DNA from: JBCBRR01 sp039029235
Lineage (GTDB): Bacteria; Bacteroidota; Bacteroidia; Cytophagales; Amoebophilaceae
Assembly (NCBI GenBank): GCA_039029235.1
Contig: JBCCGO010000007.1
Coordinates: 1-33,592, forward strand
Direction: 5' to 3'
DNA length: 33,592 nt
Shown: positions 17,044-25,795 of the stretch, piece after piece
Numbering within the stretch: the stretch's first letter is position 1
Layout of the letters: each line of letters begins with the position of its first letter
The notes under the pieces: model-generated
The model's database searches: none
The model's input: only the letters and a program-made list of their open reading frames with translations
What the model was told of the DNA's origin: nothing
Translations under genes and position numbers: made by a program

Positions 17044-18489
17044 ATGCCCACAAAAAACGTCAGCTTATCAGAACTTATTGCCGCCGAGTATCCCTATGGC
17101 TTTGAGAGCAACATAGCGGTCGAAACCGTGCCCAAAGGCCTAAGCGAGGATACTATTCGCTTGATTGCCGCCAAGAAGAACGAGCCTGGCTGGCTACTAG
17201 CATGGCGCCTCCAAGCTTACCGTCAATGGCTAACACTCCAGGAGCCCAAATGGCCCAATATTTACTATCCGCCTATCAACTACCAAGACATCATCTACTA
17301 TGCAGCCCCCAAGCCTAAGCAGCAGCTCAATAGCCTAGACGAGATAGATCCGGAGCTCAGAGCTACGTTTGATAAACTGGGCATATCCACTACCGAGCAA
17401 AAACGCTTGGCAGGCGTCGCTATGGATGTAGTCATGGACAGTGTATCCGTAGCTACTACATTCCAAGAGAAGCTGCACGAGCTAGGTATCATCTTCTGCT
17501 CTTTTAGCGAAGCTGTACAGTCCCACCCAGCACTCGTGCAGCAATACCTGGGCCAAGTAGTTCCGGCCCAAGACAACTACTTTGCAGCCCTCAATGCAGC
17601 CGTGTTTAGTGATGGCTCTTTCTGCTATATCCCTCCAGGCGTGCGCTGTCCCATGGAACTCTCTACCTATTTCCGGATCAATGCAGCCAATACAGGCCAG
17701 TTTGAGCGGACGCTGATTGTGGCCGACGAAGGGGCTTACGTTGGCTATCTAGAGGGCTGCACGGCCCCCATGCGCGATGAAAATCAGCTACATGCTGCCG
17801 TAGTAGAAATCTATGCTGCTAAAAATGCTGAAGTGCGGTACGCTACCATACAGAACTGGTATCCTGGCGACAAGGCGGGTAGGGGCGGTGTCTATAACTT
17901 TGTGACGAAGAGAGGACTTTGTGCCGGCGAAGACTCCAAAATATCTTGGACACAAGTAGAAACCGGCTCGGCCATCACCTGGAAATACCCAAGCTGTATT
18001 TTGCAAGGAGATAACTCGGTGGGAGAGTTTTACTCGCTAGCCGTAACCAAGAATAAACAGCAGGCTGATACGGGCACGAAAATGAAACACCGGGGTAGAA
18101 ATACCAAGAGCAAGATTGTCTCTAAAGGTATTGCTGCAGGTCAAGGGCAAAACAGCTACCGCGGCCTCGTCAGCGTAGACAGGCAAGCTGAGCATACACG
18201 TAACTTCTCTCAATGTGACTCTTTGCTCTTGGGAAATCAATGCGGTGCCCATACCTTCCCCTACATCGACGTCAAGAACAAAACGGCCCAGATAGAACAC
18301 GAAGCCACTACCTCTAAGATCGGGGAGGAGCAACTATTTTATTGCAACCAACGGGGGATAGACAACGAACAAGCTGTAGCACTGATTGTGAATGGCTATT
18401 GCAAAGAAGTACTCAGCAAGCTACCCATGGAGTTTGCTGTAGAAGCTCAGAAACTGCTCGCATTGACCCTAGAAGGAAGCGTGGGATAA
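17044..18489 (+). CDS. sufB: Fe-S cluster assembly protein SufB
   Basis: 481 residues, full length. The C-terminal half carries the right-handed beta-helix core with VRCPMELSTYFRINA, GYLEGCTAP, NWYPGDKAGRGGVYNF, SKGIAAGQGQNSYRG and CDSLLLGNQCGAHTFPYI. The cysteine before DSLLLG and the HE pair in QIEHEATTSKI are the sites known in the family to hold the nascent cluster. SufB works as a SufB-C-D complex with the ATPase SufC and receives sulfur from SufS. Here sufC, sufD and sufS do not follow: the next gene is valS. The usual suf operon is therefore split, or the other parts lie elsewhere. It has its own consensus promoter and no visible damage. Confidence 0.95.
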   Translation: MPTKNVSLSELIAAEYPYGFESNIAVETVPKGLSEDTIRLIAAKKNEPGWLLAWRLQAYRQWLTLQEPKWPNIYYPPINYQDIIYYAAPKPKQQLNSLDEIDPELRATFDKLGISTTEQKRLAGVAMDVVMDSVSVATTFQEKLHELGIIFCSFSEAVQSHPALVQQYLGQVVPAQDNYFAALNAAVFSDGSFCYIPPGVRCPMELSTYFRINAANTGQFERTLIVADEGAYVGYLEGCTAPMRDENQLHAAVVEIYAAKNAEVRYATIQNWYPGDKAGRGGVYNFVTKRGLCAGEDSKISWTQVETGSAITWKYPSCILQGDNSVGEFYSLAVTKNKQQADTGTKMKHRGRNTKSKIVSKGIAAGQGQNSYRGLVSVDRQAEHTRNFSQCDSLLLGNQCGAHTFPYIDVKNKTAQIEHEATTSKIGEEQLFYCNQRGIDNEQAVALIVNGYCKEVLSKLPMEFAVEAQKLLALTLEGSVG

Positions 18490-18636
18490 GTTGGTTGCCC
18501 TAGCGACGGGCTGCCTGAGCAATTTTACTGACTGATAGATGGGCCCAGCCCTGGCGTTTCTGGCAGCACCAACAACCCCGACCCTAACACTTTATGTACC
18601 TGCTTTTGTATGCTAGTGCAACAAAACAACCATGCT

Positions 18637-21264
18637 ATGAACCTTCCTACTCGCTATGATCCTAGCCCAGTAGCGCGCAAGTGGTACCAACACTGGTTGC
18701 AGCAAGGCTTTTTCAAAGTCCAGCCCCACGCTCATAAAAAGCCCTACGCCATAGTCATGCCTCCGCCCAACGTAACAGGTACACTACACATGGGCCATGT
18801 GCTTAACCATACCCTCCAAGATGCCCTCATCCGTAGGGCCAGGATGCAAGGCAAAGCAGCTTGCTGGGTACCTGGCCTGGACCATGCCTCTATTGCGACA
18901 GAAGCTAAAGTAGTGGCTATGCTCCGAGCAAAGGGCATAAACAAGCAGGACCTAACCCGAGAAGAGTTCTTGCGACATGCTTGGGCCTGGAAAAATACGT
19001 ATGGAGGCCTTATCCTAGAGCAGCTTAGAGAGCTAGGAGCTTCGTGCGACTGGGAACGCACACGCTTTACCATGGAGCCTAGCTTAACTGAAGCCGTCCA
19101 GGATGTATTTATTCAGCTCTACGACCAAGGATACATCTACCAAGGGAAGCGGATGATTAACTGGGATCCAGTAGGCAGGACAGCCCTCTCGGATGACGAG
19201 GTGATTTACAAGACTGTAGATACAAAGCTCTACTATATCCGCTACTCCATAGTAGAGCGTGACCAAGAGGCAGTCGTTGCCACTACCCGGCCTGAGACCC
19301 TCCTAGGAGACACAGCCATCTGCGTCCACCCCGAGGATACCAGATATCAACATCTCCACGGAAAGACGGCCCTAGTACCGATCGTCAATAGACCCATTCC
19401 TATCATTGCAGATAACTATGTAGACCCCACCTTGGGCACAGGCTGCCTCAAAGTAACCCCTGCCCATGACATCAACGACTATGCCTTGGGCCAGAAACAC
19501 CACCTCCCCGTCATCGACATCCTTCGCGAGGATGGTACACTCAGCCAGGCAGCACAATACTATGTAGGAGAAGATCGATTTGTAGCACGAGAAAAAATTG
19601 TCCAATACCTCCAAGCACAGGGACAGCTCGTTAAGACAGAACCCCATACGAGCAGTGTAGGCTTTTCAGAACGAACCGATGCCATGGTAGAGCCTCGTAT
19701 CTCTACCCAGTGGTTTGTACGCATGCAAGCTCTGGCCAAACCTGCCCTCGAGCATGTACTAGCAGGCACTATCCAGTTCCATCCACCCAAGTTCAAGAAT
19801 ATGTATCGTGCATGGCTAGAGAATCTCCGGGACTGGTGTATCTCCAGGCAGCTATGGTGGGGCCAGCGCATTCCTGCTTTTTACTTGCCCGACGGAACCG
19901 CCATCGTAGCCAAAGACCCATCAACAGCCCTGGCCAAGGCAAAAACTCAAGCCGTCTATCAAGACCTTACCGTAGCAGACCTCCGGCAAGATGAAGACGT
20001 GCTGGACACTTGGTTTTCTTCTTGGCTATGGCCTATCAGCGTACTAGACGGATGGGAAGACCCGGATAGTGCCGCTATACAATACTTCTATCCTACCGAA
20101 GTCCTAGTAACTGCTCCAGAGATCATTTTTTTCTGGGTAGCTAGGATGGTCATGGCAGGGTATACCTTCCGAGGGCAGCCTCCCTTTAGGCACGTGTACT
20201 TTACAGGTATTGTCCGTGACAAGCTAGGCAGGAAGATGGCCAAATCGCTAGGCAATTCACCAGACCCCATAGCCCTCATCAAGAAATATGGTGCCGATGG
20301 CGTACGCATAGGTATGCTTCTAAGTACAAATGCAGGTAATGACTTGCTCTTTGACCTGAGGCACTGCGAGCAAGGAAGAAACTTTGCCAACAAGCTCTGG
20401 AATGCTTGCCGGCTTATAAAAGGCTGGCAAGTGTATGCCCAACCCCAACAAGAAAATCACACCACAGCTATTCAGTGGTTTGAAGCCCGGCTCAACCAAG
20501 CATTGGAAGCTGTAGAGGCACATTTTGAGAACTTCCGGATCTCAGATGCACTCATGGCTACTTACAAACTAATATGGGATGACTTCTGTGCCTGGTACCT
20601 CGAAATGGTAAAACCTGCTCCTAGCCAGCCTATTACGCCCAGCACTCACGAAGCCACCACCAACTTCCTAGCCAGGCTACTGAAACTGCTCCATCCCTTC
20701 ATGCCCTTCATCACCGAAGAGCTATGGCACCGCCTACAAGTCCGTTCAGCCCAAGACTGCCTTATCGTAGCCCCCTGGCCACAGGCCCAAGGTTATGACC
20801 CATCTATACTAGACCAGGCTGCTGCTGCCTTTGCGCTCATCGTCCAAGTCAGAAAACTAAGAATCCAAGCCAGGCTTAAGCCCAAGCAGCCATTATCACT
20901 ATACAGCAACCAAAGCCTACCACCCTGGCTCATACAATTTGCACCCTACGTACAAAAACTCGCCCATATTACCCAAATCGCCGTCAATAATGCCATACCC
21001 CCAGAGGAGATGAGCTTTACTACACAAGGACAATCATTCTTAGTCCCCCTAGAACATCCGCTAGACCAGGCACAAAAGCAAGAACGCCTACACCAAGAAC
21101 TTACCTATTACCAAGGCTTCCTAGCTACTATCCTAGAAAAGCTCAATAACCAGCAGTTTATAAAGCATGCACCCCAGCCAGTGGTAGCCCTAGAGCGTAA
21201 AAAGCAAGCTGATGTTACTGCCAAGATTGCCCTGCTCCAGCAGCGGCTAGCTCAACCTGAGTAG
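18637..21264 (+). CDS. valS: Valyl-tRNA synthetase
   Basis: 875 residues from the ATG at 18637 (MNLPTRYDPSPVARKWYQHW); an in-frame ATG 27 bases upstream would add nine residues unlike the family. The class I signatures are PPPNVTGTLHMGHVLNHTLQ (HMGH, the HIGH motif) and GRKMAKSLGNSPDP (KMAKS in place of KMSKS, a tolerated change). The valine-specific editing domain is present, with ATTRPETLLGDTA and DHASIATEAKV near the N-terminus. The anticodon-binding domain and C-terminal coiled coil (about 815-875, rich in Q, K, E and L) are present. It charges tRNA-Val in the cytoplasm. It begins about 150 bases after sufB with no clear promoter. It is intact. Confidence 0.96.
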   Translation: MNLPTRYDPSPVARKWYQHWLQQGFFKVQPHAHKKPYAIVMPPPNVTGTLHMGHVLNHTLQDALIRRARMQGKAACWVPGLDHASIATEAKVVAMLRAKGINKQDLTREEFLRHAWAWKNTYGGLILEQLRELGASCDWERTRFTMEPSLTEAVQDVFIQLYDQGYIYQGKRMINWDPVGRTALSDDEVIYKTVDTKLYYIRYSIVERDQEAVVATTRPETLLGDTAICVHPEDTRYQHLHGKTALVPIVNRPIPIIADNYVDPTLGTGCLKVTPAHDINDYALGQKHHLPVIDILREDGTLSQAAQYYVGEDRFVAREKIVQYLQAQGQLVKTEPHTSSVGFSERTDAMVEPRISTQWFVRMQALAKPALEHVLAGTIQFHPPKFKNMYRAWLENLRDWCISRQLWWGQRIPAFYLPDGTAIVAKDPSTALAKAKTQAVYQDLTVADLRQDEDVLDTWFSSWLWPISVLDGWEDPDSAAIQYFYPTEVLVTAPEIIFFWVARMVMAGYTFRGQPPFRHVYFTGIVRDKLGRKMAKSLGNSPDPIALIKKYGADGVRIGMLLSTNAGNDLLFDLRHCEQGRNFANKLWNACRLIKGWQVYAQPQQENHTTAIQWFEARLNQALEAVEAHFENFRISDALMATYKLIWDDFCAWYLEMVKPAPSQPITPSTHEATTNFLARLLKLLHPFMPFITEELWHRLQVRSAQDCLIVAPWPQAQGYDPSILDQAAAAFALIVQVRKLRIQARLKPKQPLSLYSNQSLPPWLIQFAPYVQKLAHITQIAVNNAIPPEEMSFTTQGQSFLVPLEHPLDQAQKQERLHQELTYYQGFLATILEKLNNQQFIKHAPQPVVALERKKQADVTAKIALLQQRLAQPE

Positions 21265-21360
21265 TCGCTGGCAGGTAGAGCATAAAAGCCCCTTAGGTAC
21301 GATGGTAGCAACAGCCTACATAAAGCCTACCATGGATGGTGCCATCTGTCGCCAATCGTC

Positions 21361-21385
21361 CCCATACTATAAATGTCAGTATGGG
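21361..21385. other. Hairpin downstream of valS
   Basis: CCCATACT (21361-21368) pairs with AGTATGGG (21378-21385) around nine bases. There is no T run after it. The arm bases are the same as in the outer stem upstream of truB (5466-5508), which may be chance. Confidence 0.35.
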
Positions 21386-21724
21386 CAGGAGCGTGGCGAA
21401 GGCTCATTGCCCAAATGGCATATACGATGTCCAAGATCTCAAACTCAAAAAGCTATCGCAAAGCCTTGCTGACCACAGCGCTCGAAGCCCTAGCAACTTA
21501 TCTACCCTACAGTACTAGCAGGGGAGCGGGTAGGGGGCTAGCAGCCCAATGAGCATTTGTGGCAACACCCAGACAAGCAGCAGAAAAAAATGAATGCCTA
21601 CTGCAAGCAAGCCTTAGTACTAACATTCTCTTACAACCTTCTGCCTGGCCAAGAAACCCTTACTAGCGTCTCATCAACCAGGTTCCTCCAACTAAAAATT
21701 GGGCTGGCAAGCGCTGGCATTTCC

Positions 21725-21732
21725 TATCTTTG
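21725..21732 (+). promoter_or_regulatory. Likely -7 element of the hsp20 promoter
   Basis: TATCTTTG fits TAnnTTTG exactly and lies about 60 bases before the gene start. The nearest TTG upstream (21699-21701) is 23 bases away, slightly long for the consensus, so the -33 call is uncertain. A heat-shock-type control could explain a departure, but nothing proves it. Confidence 0.5.
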
Positions 21733-21780
21733 GCACATATATTGTTACTGTACAGCTAGTAACTATGTTCAACGATAAAC

Positions 21781-21787
21781 AAGGAGG
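21781..21787 (+). promoter_or_regulatory. Strong Shine-Dalgarno site of hsp20
   Basis: AAGGAGG with five bases before the ATG at 21793. Bacteroidota genes rarely use such a site, and other starts in this window show none, so it stands out and fixes the start. Confidence 0.7.
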
Positions 21788-21792
21788 TTAGT

Positions 21793-22257
21793 ATGACATT
21801 CATGAAGCCAGATCAGCGTAACTTACTGCCTAGCTTCTCCAATATTTGGGACGACTTCTTTAGAAGTTCTATTGCAGACTTTGCTAGCCGAGGAGTAGGT
21901 ACCAGTCTACCGGCAGTCAACATCGAAGAAAAGGCTGATAAATTCTTAGTTCACCTAGCAGCACCTGGTATGAAGCGCGAGGACTTTAAGATAGAAATAG
22001 ACGCTGACCCATTGCATCATAAGGATGTACTGTCTATATCCGCAGAAAAAGAGGAAAAGCACGAAGAGAAAGACCAGGCAGGCGAGTTTACTAGAAGAGA
22101 GTTCAGCTACCAAAACTTTAGCCGAACCTTTGAGTTTGGCAAGCCTATCAAGGCTGATGCAGTAGCAGCTAAGTACGAAGATGGCATCTTGACTATCCAC
22201 CTACCTAAGCACGAAGAAGCACAAGTGAAGCCTATTAGGCAGATTGAGGTGCAGTAG
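21793..22257 (+). CDS. Small heat-shock protein, Hsp20/alpha-crystallin family
   Basis: 154 residues. The N-terminal arm (NLLPSFSNIWDDFFRS) is followed by the alpha-crystallin domain, about residues 37-140: PAVNIEEKADKFLVHLAAPG, MKREDFKIEI, the acidic and basic loop EKEEKHEEKDQAGEFTRREF, NFSRTFEFG, and the signature AAKYEDGILTIHLPK. Such proteins hold unfolding proteins in a refoldable state for Hsp70 and Hsp100, as large oligomers in the cytoplasm. Expression looks set up for bursts: a match to the -7 element, a strong ribosome site and a strong terminator right after the gene. That makes it a single-gene unit. The length is typical of bacterial Hsp20 (IbpA-like). Confidence 0.94.
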   Translation: MTFMKPDQRNLLPSFSNIWDDFFRSSIADFASRGVGTSLPAVNIEEKADKFLVHLAAPGMKREDFKIEIDADPLHHKDVLSISAEKEEKHEEKDQAGEFTRREFSYQNFSRTFEFGKPIKADAVAAKYEDGILTIHLPKHEEAQVKPIRQIEVQ

Positions 22258-22278
22258 GTAGCGATGAAAGGAGAGAGA

Positions 22279-22308
22279 AGAGAGGTATGAACATACCTCT
22301 CTTTTTTT
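22279..22308 (+). terminator. Rho-independent terminator of hsp20
   Basis: AGAGAGGTATG (22279-22289) pairs perfectly with CATACCTCTCT (22292-22302) and runs into seven T bases (22302-22308). It starts 21 bases after the stop codon. It is the clearest intrinsic terminator in the window. Confidence 0.9.
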
Positions 22309-22390
22309 GTTCCACGCAGTTTGGTTACGTAGTATCGGTGAAGTTCCCGTATTCAGTAACCAAATCAGACCATATTGGGTAGTACATTAA

Positions 22391-23242
22391 TTATCTCTTT
22401 TGCTGCTTTACTAATGTTTCCGCTAAAAATCTTACCAAATCTTTATTGTTCTTATCTTGTGCTGCTACCTGTATCAGCGTCTTGTCTTGCTTAGGATCTT
22501 TTATACTGATATTAGCTCCGCTTTGAGCTAATAGTTTCACAACTTCTATCTTTCTAGCATCAAGAGCTAACATTATTGGTGCCCTTCCCAAAGAATCTTT
22601 TGCATCTACATCAGCTCCGTGATCAACTAATAATTTTGTGATCTGGAATGAAATATCGGAGGGGATATTTGGCAATACTGCCAAGTGTAACGGTGTTAAG
22701 TTATTTGGACCATGTTCCTGGCCTATGTCAGGTTGATACTGAAGAATGAATTTAACATAGGCCACATTCTTTTGGAGGATAGCATGATGTAGCGATGAAT
22801 TGCCTAGCTTGTTCTTTATATTCATATCAGCTCCATTATCAATTAAAAATTGTACAATTCTGGGGTTATTCTGTATTAAGGCATAGCTAATCGCCGTTAA
22901 TCCGTCATCATCTTGTGTATTAATATCAGCGCCACAAGCAAGTAACGTTTTTATTGCCTGCGTATGTCTTATCTCTGTAGCCAATTGTAACGGGGTTGAT
23001 TTGAAAATTTTATCTACTGCATTAATGTGAAAGGGAATCCCATCCAAGAACCGTCCTCCTATTTTTAGCAAAGTAAACATATCTCCCAAACGAGGACTAG
23101 AACTTGCAACGTCTCGGATGAATTCATCGCTAATTTCTAGTGCTGTTTGATCAGTATCAGCACATCGACAATTGAGGCTTGCGCCAGCAAGTAGGAAATA
23201 TGCTATTACAGAATGCAATGCTATGTGTCTATAGAATTTCAT
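22391..23242 (-). CDS. Exported ankyrin-repeat protein
   Basis: 283 residues. The start MKFYRHIALHSVIAYFLLAG with SLNCRCA after it is a signal peptide, so the protein leaves the cytoplasm. From about residue 73 there are six ankyrin repeats of about 33-36 residues, visible as TPLQLATEI then LLACGADINTQDDDGLTAIS, FLIDNGADMNIKNKLGNSSL, LTPLHLAVLPNI, LLVDHGADVDAKDSLGRAPI and LLAQSGANISIKD. Ankyrin arrays are protein-binding scaffolds, common among effectors of intracellular bacteria; that role is inferred. It faces hsp20 tail to tail and both may stop near 22280-22390. No consensus promoter is seen upstream. The gene appears intact. Confidence 0.85.
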   Translation of the reverse strand: MKFYRHIALHSVIAYFLLAGASLNCRCADTDQTALEISDEFIRDVASSSPRLGDMFTLLKIGGRFLDGIPFHINAVDKIFKSTPLQLATEIRHTQAIKTLLACGADINTQDDDGLTAISYALIQNNPRIVQFLIDNGADMNIKNKLGNSSLHHAILQKNVAYVKFILQYQPDIGQEHGPNNLTPLHLAVLPNIPSDISFQITKLLVDHGADVDAKDSLGRAPIMLALDARKIEVVKLLAQSGANISIKDPKQDKTLIQVAAQDKNNKDLVRFLAETLVKQQKR

Positions 23243-23699
23243 ACTAGATTTTATTACTAAATCTTAAAGCCAAAAACCGAAATAGATTAAGCTTAAATAA
23301 GCCCTGCGCTTTTCATGATCTACAAGCTAATTATTGCGCTTCACTATCCCTAATAGTTGTGCGATATAGTGTGCAAAGATGAGTCCGCCGCGATAGAAAC
23401 GGTTCTGAATAAAAAAGAGTGTACTCTACAGCGGGGAAAGTACCTGTAGACGAGCACCATGAATGACAAGGAAGAACATGAAAACTTTTGGTGAAGTAGC
23501 TGCAGTATTGATTGTAATTACCCCTTATCAGATCGTGAACTTTGAATAATAGCGCGAATGCGAAGAGGCAATCGACCGGTGGATAGAACTAACCAAACAA
23601 GTAGGGAAGGGTATTGGTTGCCAAACCGTATGACTACATAACCCATATTAAAAAAGGACTGACACAACTTCCCATCAAATGTTGTGAGAAGGCACTCGT
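23243..23699. other. Mostly decayed DNA upstream of the HEAT/TPR pseudogene
   Basis: No intact gene. Short readable bits on the plus strand (MKTFGEVAAVLIVITPYQIV from about 23479, and AIDRWIELTKQVGKGIGCQT near 23570) are separated by stops and may be the front of the same broken gene that follows. The signal is too weak to assign. Confidence 0.35.
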
Positions 23700-24543
23700 G
23701 AAGGTCGTCCATATTGATCGCAACGAAACTTCAACCATCATCCAACTACTCGAAACTGAAGCTGTTCAGAATCAGGACGCAACCGTTCGCTGAGCTGCCA
23801 TCAAGGCTCTTGGGAAGACACTTGAAGCTCTCCCTCAACAAGATTCAGACATTAGCCAGCAAGCAGCTTCTCATAGCTGCGAGAGATGAGGAGTCTTTGG
23901 TTCAAGATAACGCCATCTGTGTCCTTAAGAAGGTTTCTAGTCGTATCTCCTCGAGAGCTATTGAGCTGAGCAAGATCCTAGGTTTATTCCCTACATTACA
24001 ACTCGACTCCACCATACAACCCCCTCGTTGCCAAAAGCCCCAGGCAGGTCCCAAACTTGGTAGCAGTCTCAGGCAGTAGTGAAATGCTTCATGGGCTGTA
24101 TCAAAGCTGAAGCAGGTCAAGCTGAGAAAGGGCTTGAATACCATAAGCAACACCTAAAAAGGATCCAAAACCTCAACCTGGACGACAATCCTGGCGTAGC
24201 TCGGGCCCTGAACAATGTAGGGATAGCCTATGAGCGCTCAGGCGACGATGAGCAGGCCCTACAGTGCTTTGAGGAAGCTCTTCACGATGTGGGACACCGC
24301 TACCAGGGCAATCATCCTCATGTAGCTGCCTCCCTCAACAATGTGGGGATATCCCATCACTATTTAGGCAATTACGACAAAGCTCTTAAGCACTATACAG
24401 CCGCACTCAAGATACGCCAGGTTCTCTATCCGAGAAATCATCCCTGTGTAGCTGATTCCCGGGCCAAGGTGATACTAGCCTGTCACGCCTTAGGAAGCTA
24501 TCACGTAGCCATCAGTTTTATAAGTGGAAGAGGGATTAGGTAG
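23700..24543 (+). pseudogene. HEAT- and TPR-repeat protein, broken
   Basis: Readable pieces in changing frames, in order: KVVHIDRNETSTIIQLLETE, then QDATVR-stop-AAIKALGKTLE (HEAT), then LLIAARDEESLVQDNAICVL (HEAT) in another frame. From 24079 (GTG) or 24091 (ATG) there is a clean 150-residue frame of TPRs of the kinesin-light-chain type: ARALNNVGIAYERSGDDEQA, AASLNNVGISHHYLGNYDKA, ALKIRQVLYPRNHPCVADSR. TPR and HEAT arrays bind proteins. The in-frame TGA at 23791-23793 lies where CGA (Arg) would give VRRA, so it looks like a C-to-T change. The 3' TPR part could still be made as a 150-residue protein, but it lacks a proper start signal. Confidence 0.65.
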
Positions 24544-24749
24544 CTGACTTTAGCACAACGCGATTAACTATCCCAAGGCTTGTCGTCTCCTAGCAGACAA
24601 TTGGAGATCGTTGCCGCGTTGTTACTTAGCCAGGAGTCAAAGTCCTGCCATACTTCAGCTAGCTCTACAAAAAACCTCTTGAACTTAAAAATTGATTAAC
24701 TTACTGGGCAGAAGATTCATCAATTTATCATTTAAGAGCTATTAGCATT

Positions 24750-25766
24750 ATGAGGCAACCCAGATTTCCCATCCAGAGCCGGCAAAGCTCGACTAGCCTA
24801 TTATTGATAGTGTGGCTGCTTACAAGCTGCAGCCCGAATATCACACTGGCCGCCCCTGGTACCGAGGAAGCAATGATGCCATCGACCAGCAATACTTCTT
24901 GCAACCTTACGCTAGATAGAAAAGAAGAAGGCTCCTATCAAAAATCCAGACAACAGTCGCAAGAGCTAGTTGATCAAGCACCGTACTGGCCAGTACGATA
25001 CCATAACTACCTCCCCGAACAAATCCCAAGCCTGCCTGGAGACCCCAAGCCAGATCTTGAAAGTAGCTTCAGACGCTTATGGAGAGGCTTCAATAGTCAA
25101 GAGATGGAGAAAAAACGTGTGTTGCAAAGGTTCTTCAAGCAAGCAGTTGCAAATAACGATGTAAAAGGACTATCCAAATTAATGCAAGAAAATATTGAGG
25201 AGTTAGGTGAGCTGTGTGAATCACTAGAAGTAAGCCTGTTAAGGGCAACCTTACCACAAACAGCAGATACACTGTTGACTTGGGGAGTAACACACAACAA
25301 GTATGAGCTTGTCAAATTTGTCATCGAGGAGGGAAGAGCACATATTACAAACAATCTAGGTGATTGTCGAGGGCAAACAGTTACCAAGATAGCTGCTCAA
25401 AAAGGCTACCAAAAACTATTTAGGTTACTAATCGATAATGGAGTAGACGTGGACACACGCAATATAACGGCTTTTATGAGTGCCATTATTTGTGGGCAAT
25501 ATAGGCTAGCCCGTATCATGGTAGGTCTTGGAGAATATCGATTAGAGCAACGCAATAAAAATGGAGATACACCACAAGACTGCCTAGACGAAAAACAATT
25601 TTTCCTAGAAATATCGGGGGATAAAGAAGATAAGGAACAAAAAGAAGCTTTAGAAGCACTGCTTCATCGAAAAATTAAGACAATGAAAATGAAACAGAAC
25701 ATTCTCGGAGAGAGCCAACCTTTATTGGAGGAAGAACAACATACTTTACAGAAAAAAGAGCAGTAG
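24750..25766 (+). CDS. Ankyrin-repeat lipoprotein
   Basis: 338 residues. The N-terminus has a hydrophobic core and a lipobox, SLLLIVWLLTSC, with the lipidated cysteine at about residue 27, so it is probably an outer- or inner-membrane lipoprotein. A Ser/Thr/Gln-rich linker follows. Residues about 170-280 hold three weak ankyrin repeats: NKYELVKFVIEEGRAHITNN, GQTVTKIAAQKGYQKLFRLL with IDNGVDVDTRN, and FMSAIICGQYRLARIMVGLG. The C-terminus is Glu/Gln/Lys-rich and likely coiled. The next gene starts 29 bases after its stop, so the two form a unit of membrane or exported ankyrin proteins. Surface exposure and host binding are inferred. No consensus promoter is visible. Confidence 0.78.
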   Translation: MRQPRFPIQSRQSSTSLLLIVWLLTSCSPNITLAAPGTEEAMMPSTSNTSCNLTLDRKEEGSYQKSRQQSQELVDQAPYWPVRYHNYLPEQIPSLPGDPKPDLESSFRRLWRGFNSQEMEKKRVLQRFFKQAVANNDVKGLSKLMQENIEELGELCESLEVSLLRATLPQTADTLLTWGVTHNKYELVKFVIEEGRAHITNNLGDCRGQTVTKIAAQKGYQKLFRLLIDNGVDVDTRNITAFMSAIICGQYRLARIMVGLGEYRLEQRNKNGDTPQDCLDEKQFFLEISGDKEDKEQKEALEALLHRKIKTMKMKQNILGESQPLLEEEQHTLQKKEQ

Positions 25767-25795
25767 CTTTCACAAACATATTAACGTCAAATACT

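Larger units (their letters stand above)
21265..21792. other. Intergenic region between valS and the small heat-shock gene
   Basis: About 530 bases. Near its start is a hairpin (21361-21385), and near its end the likely promoter and ribosome site of the heat-shock gene. Short frames inside it show no family resemblance, so no gene is called. Confidence 0.4.
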
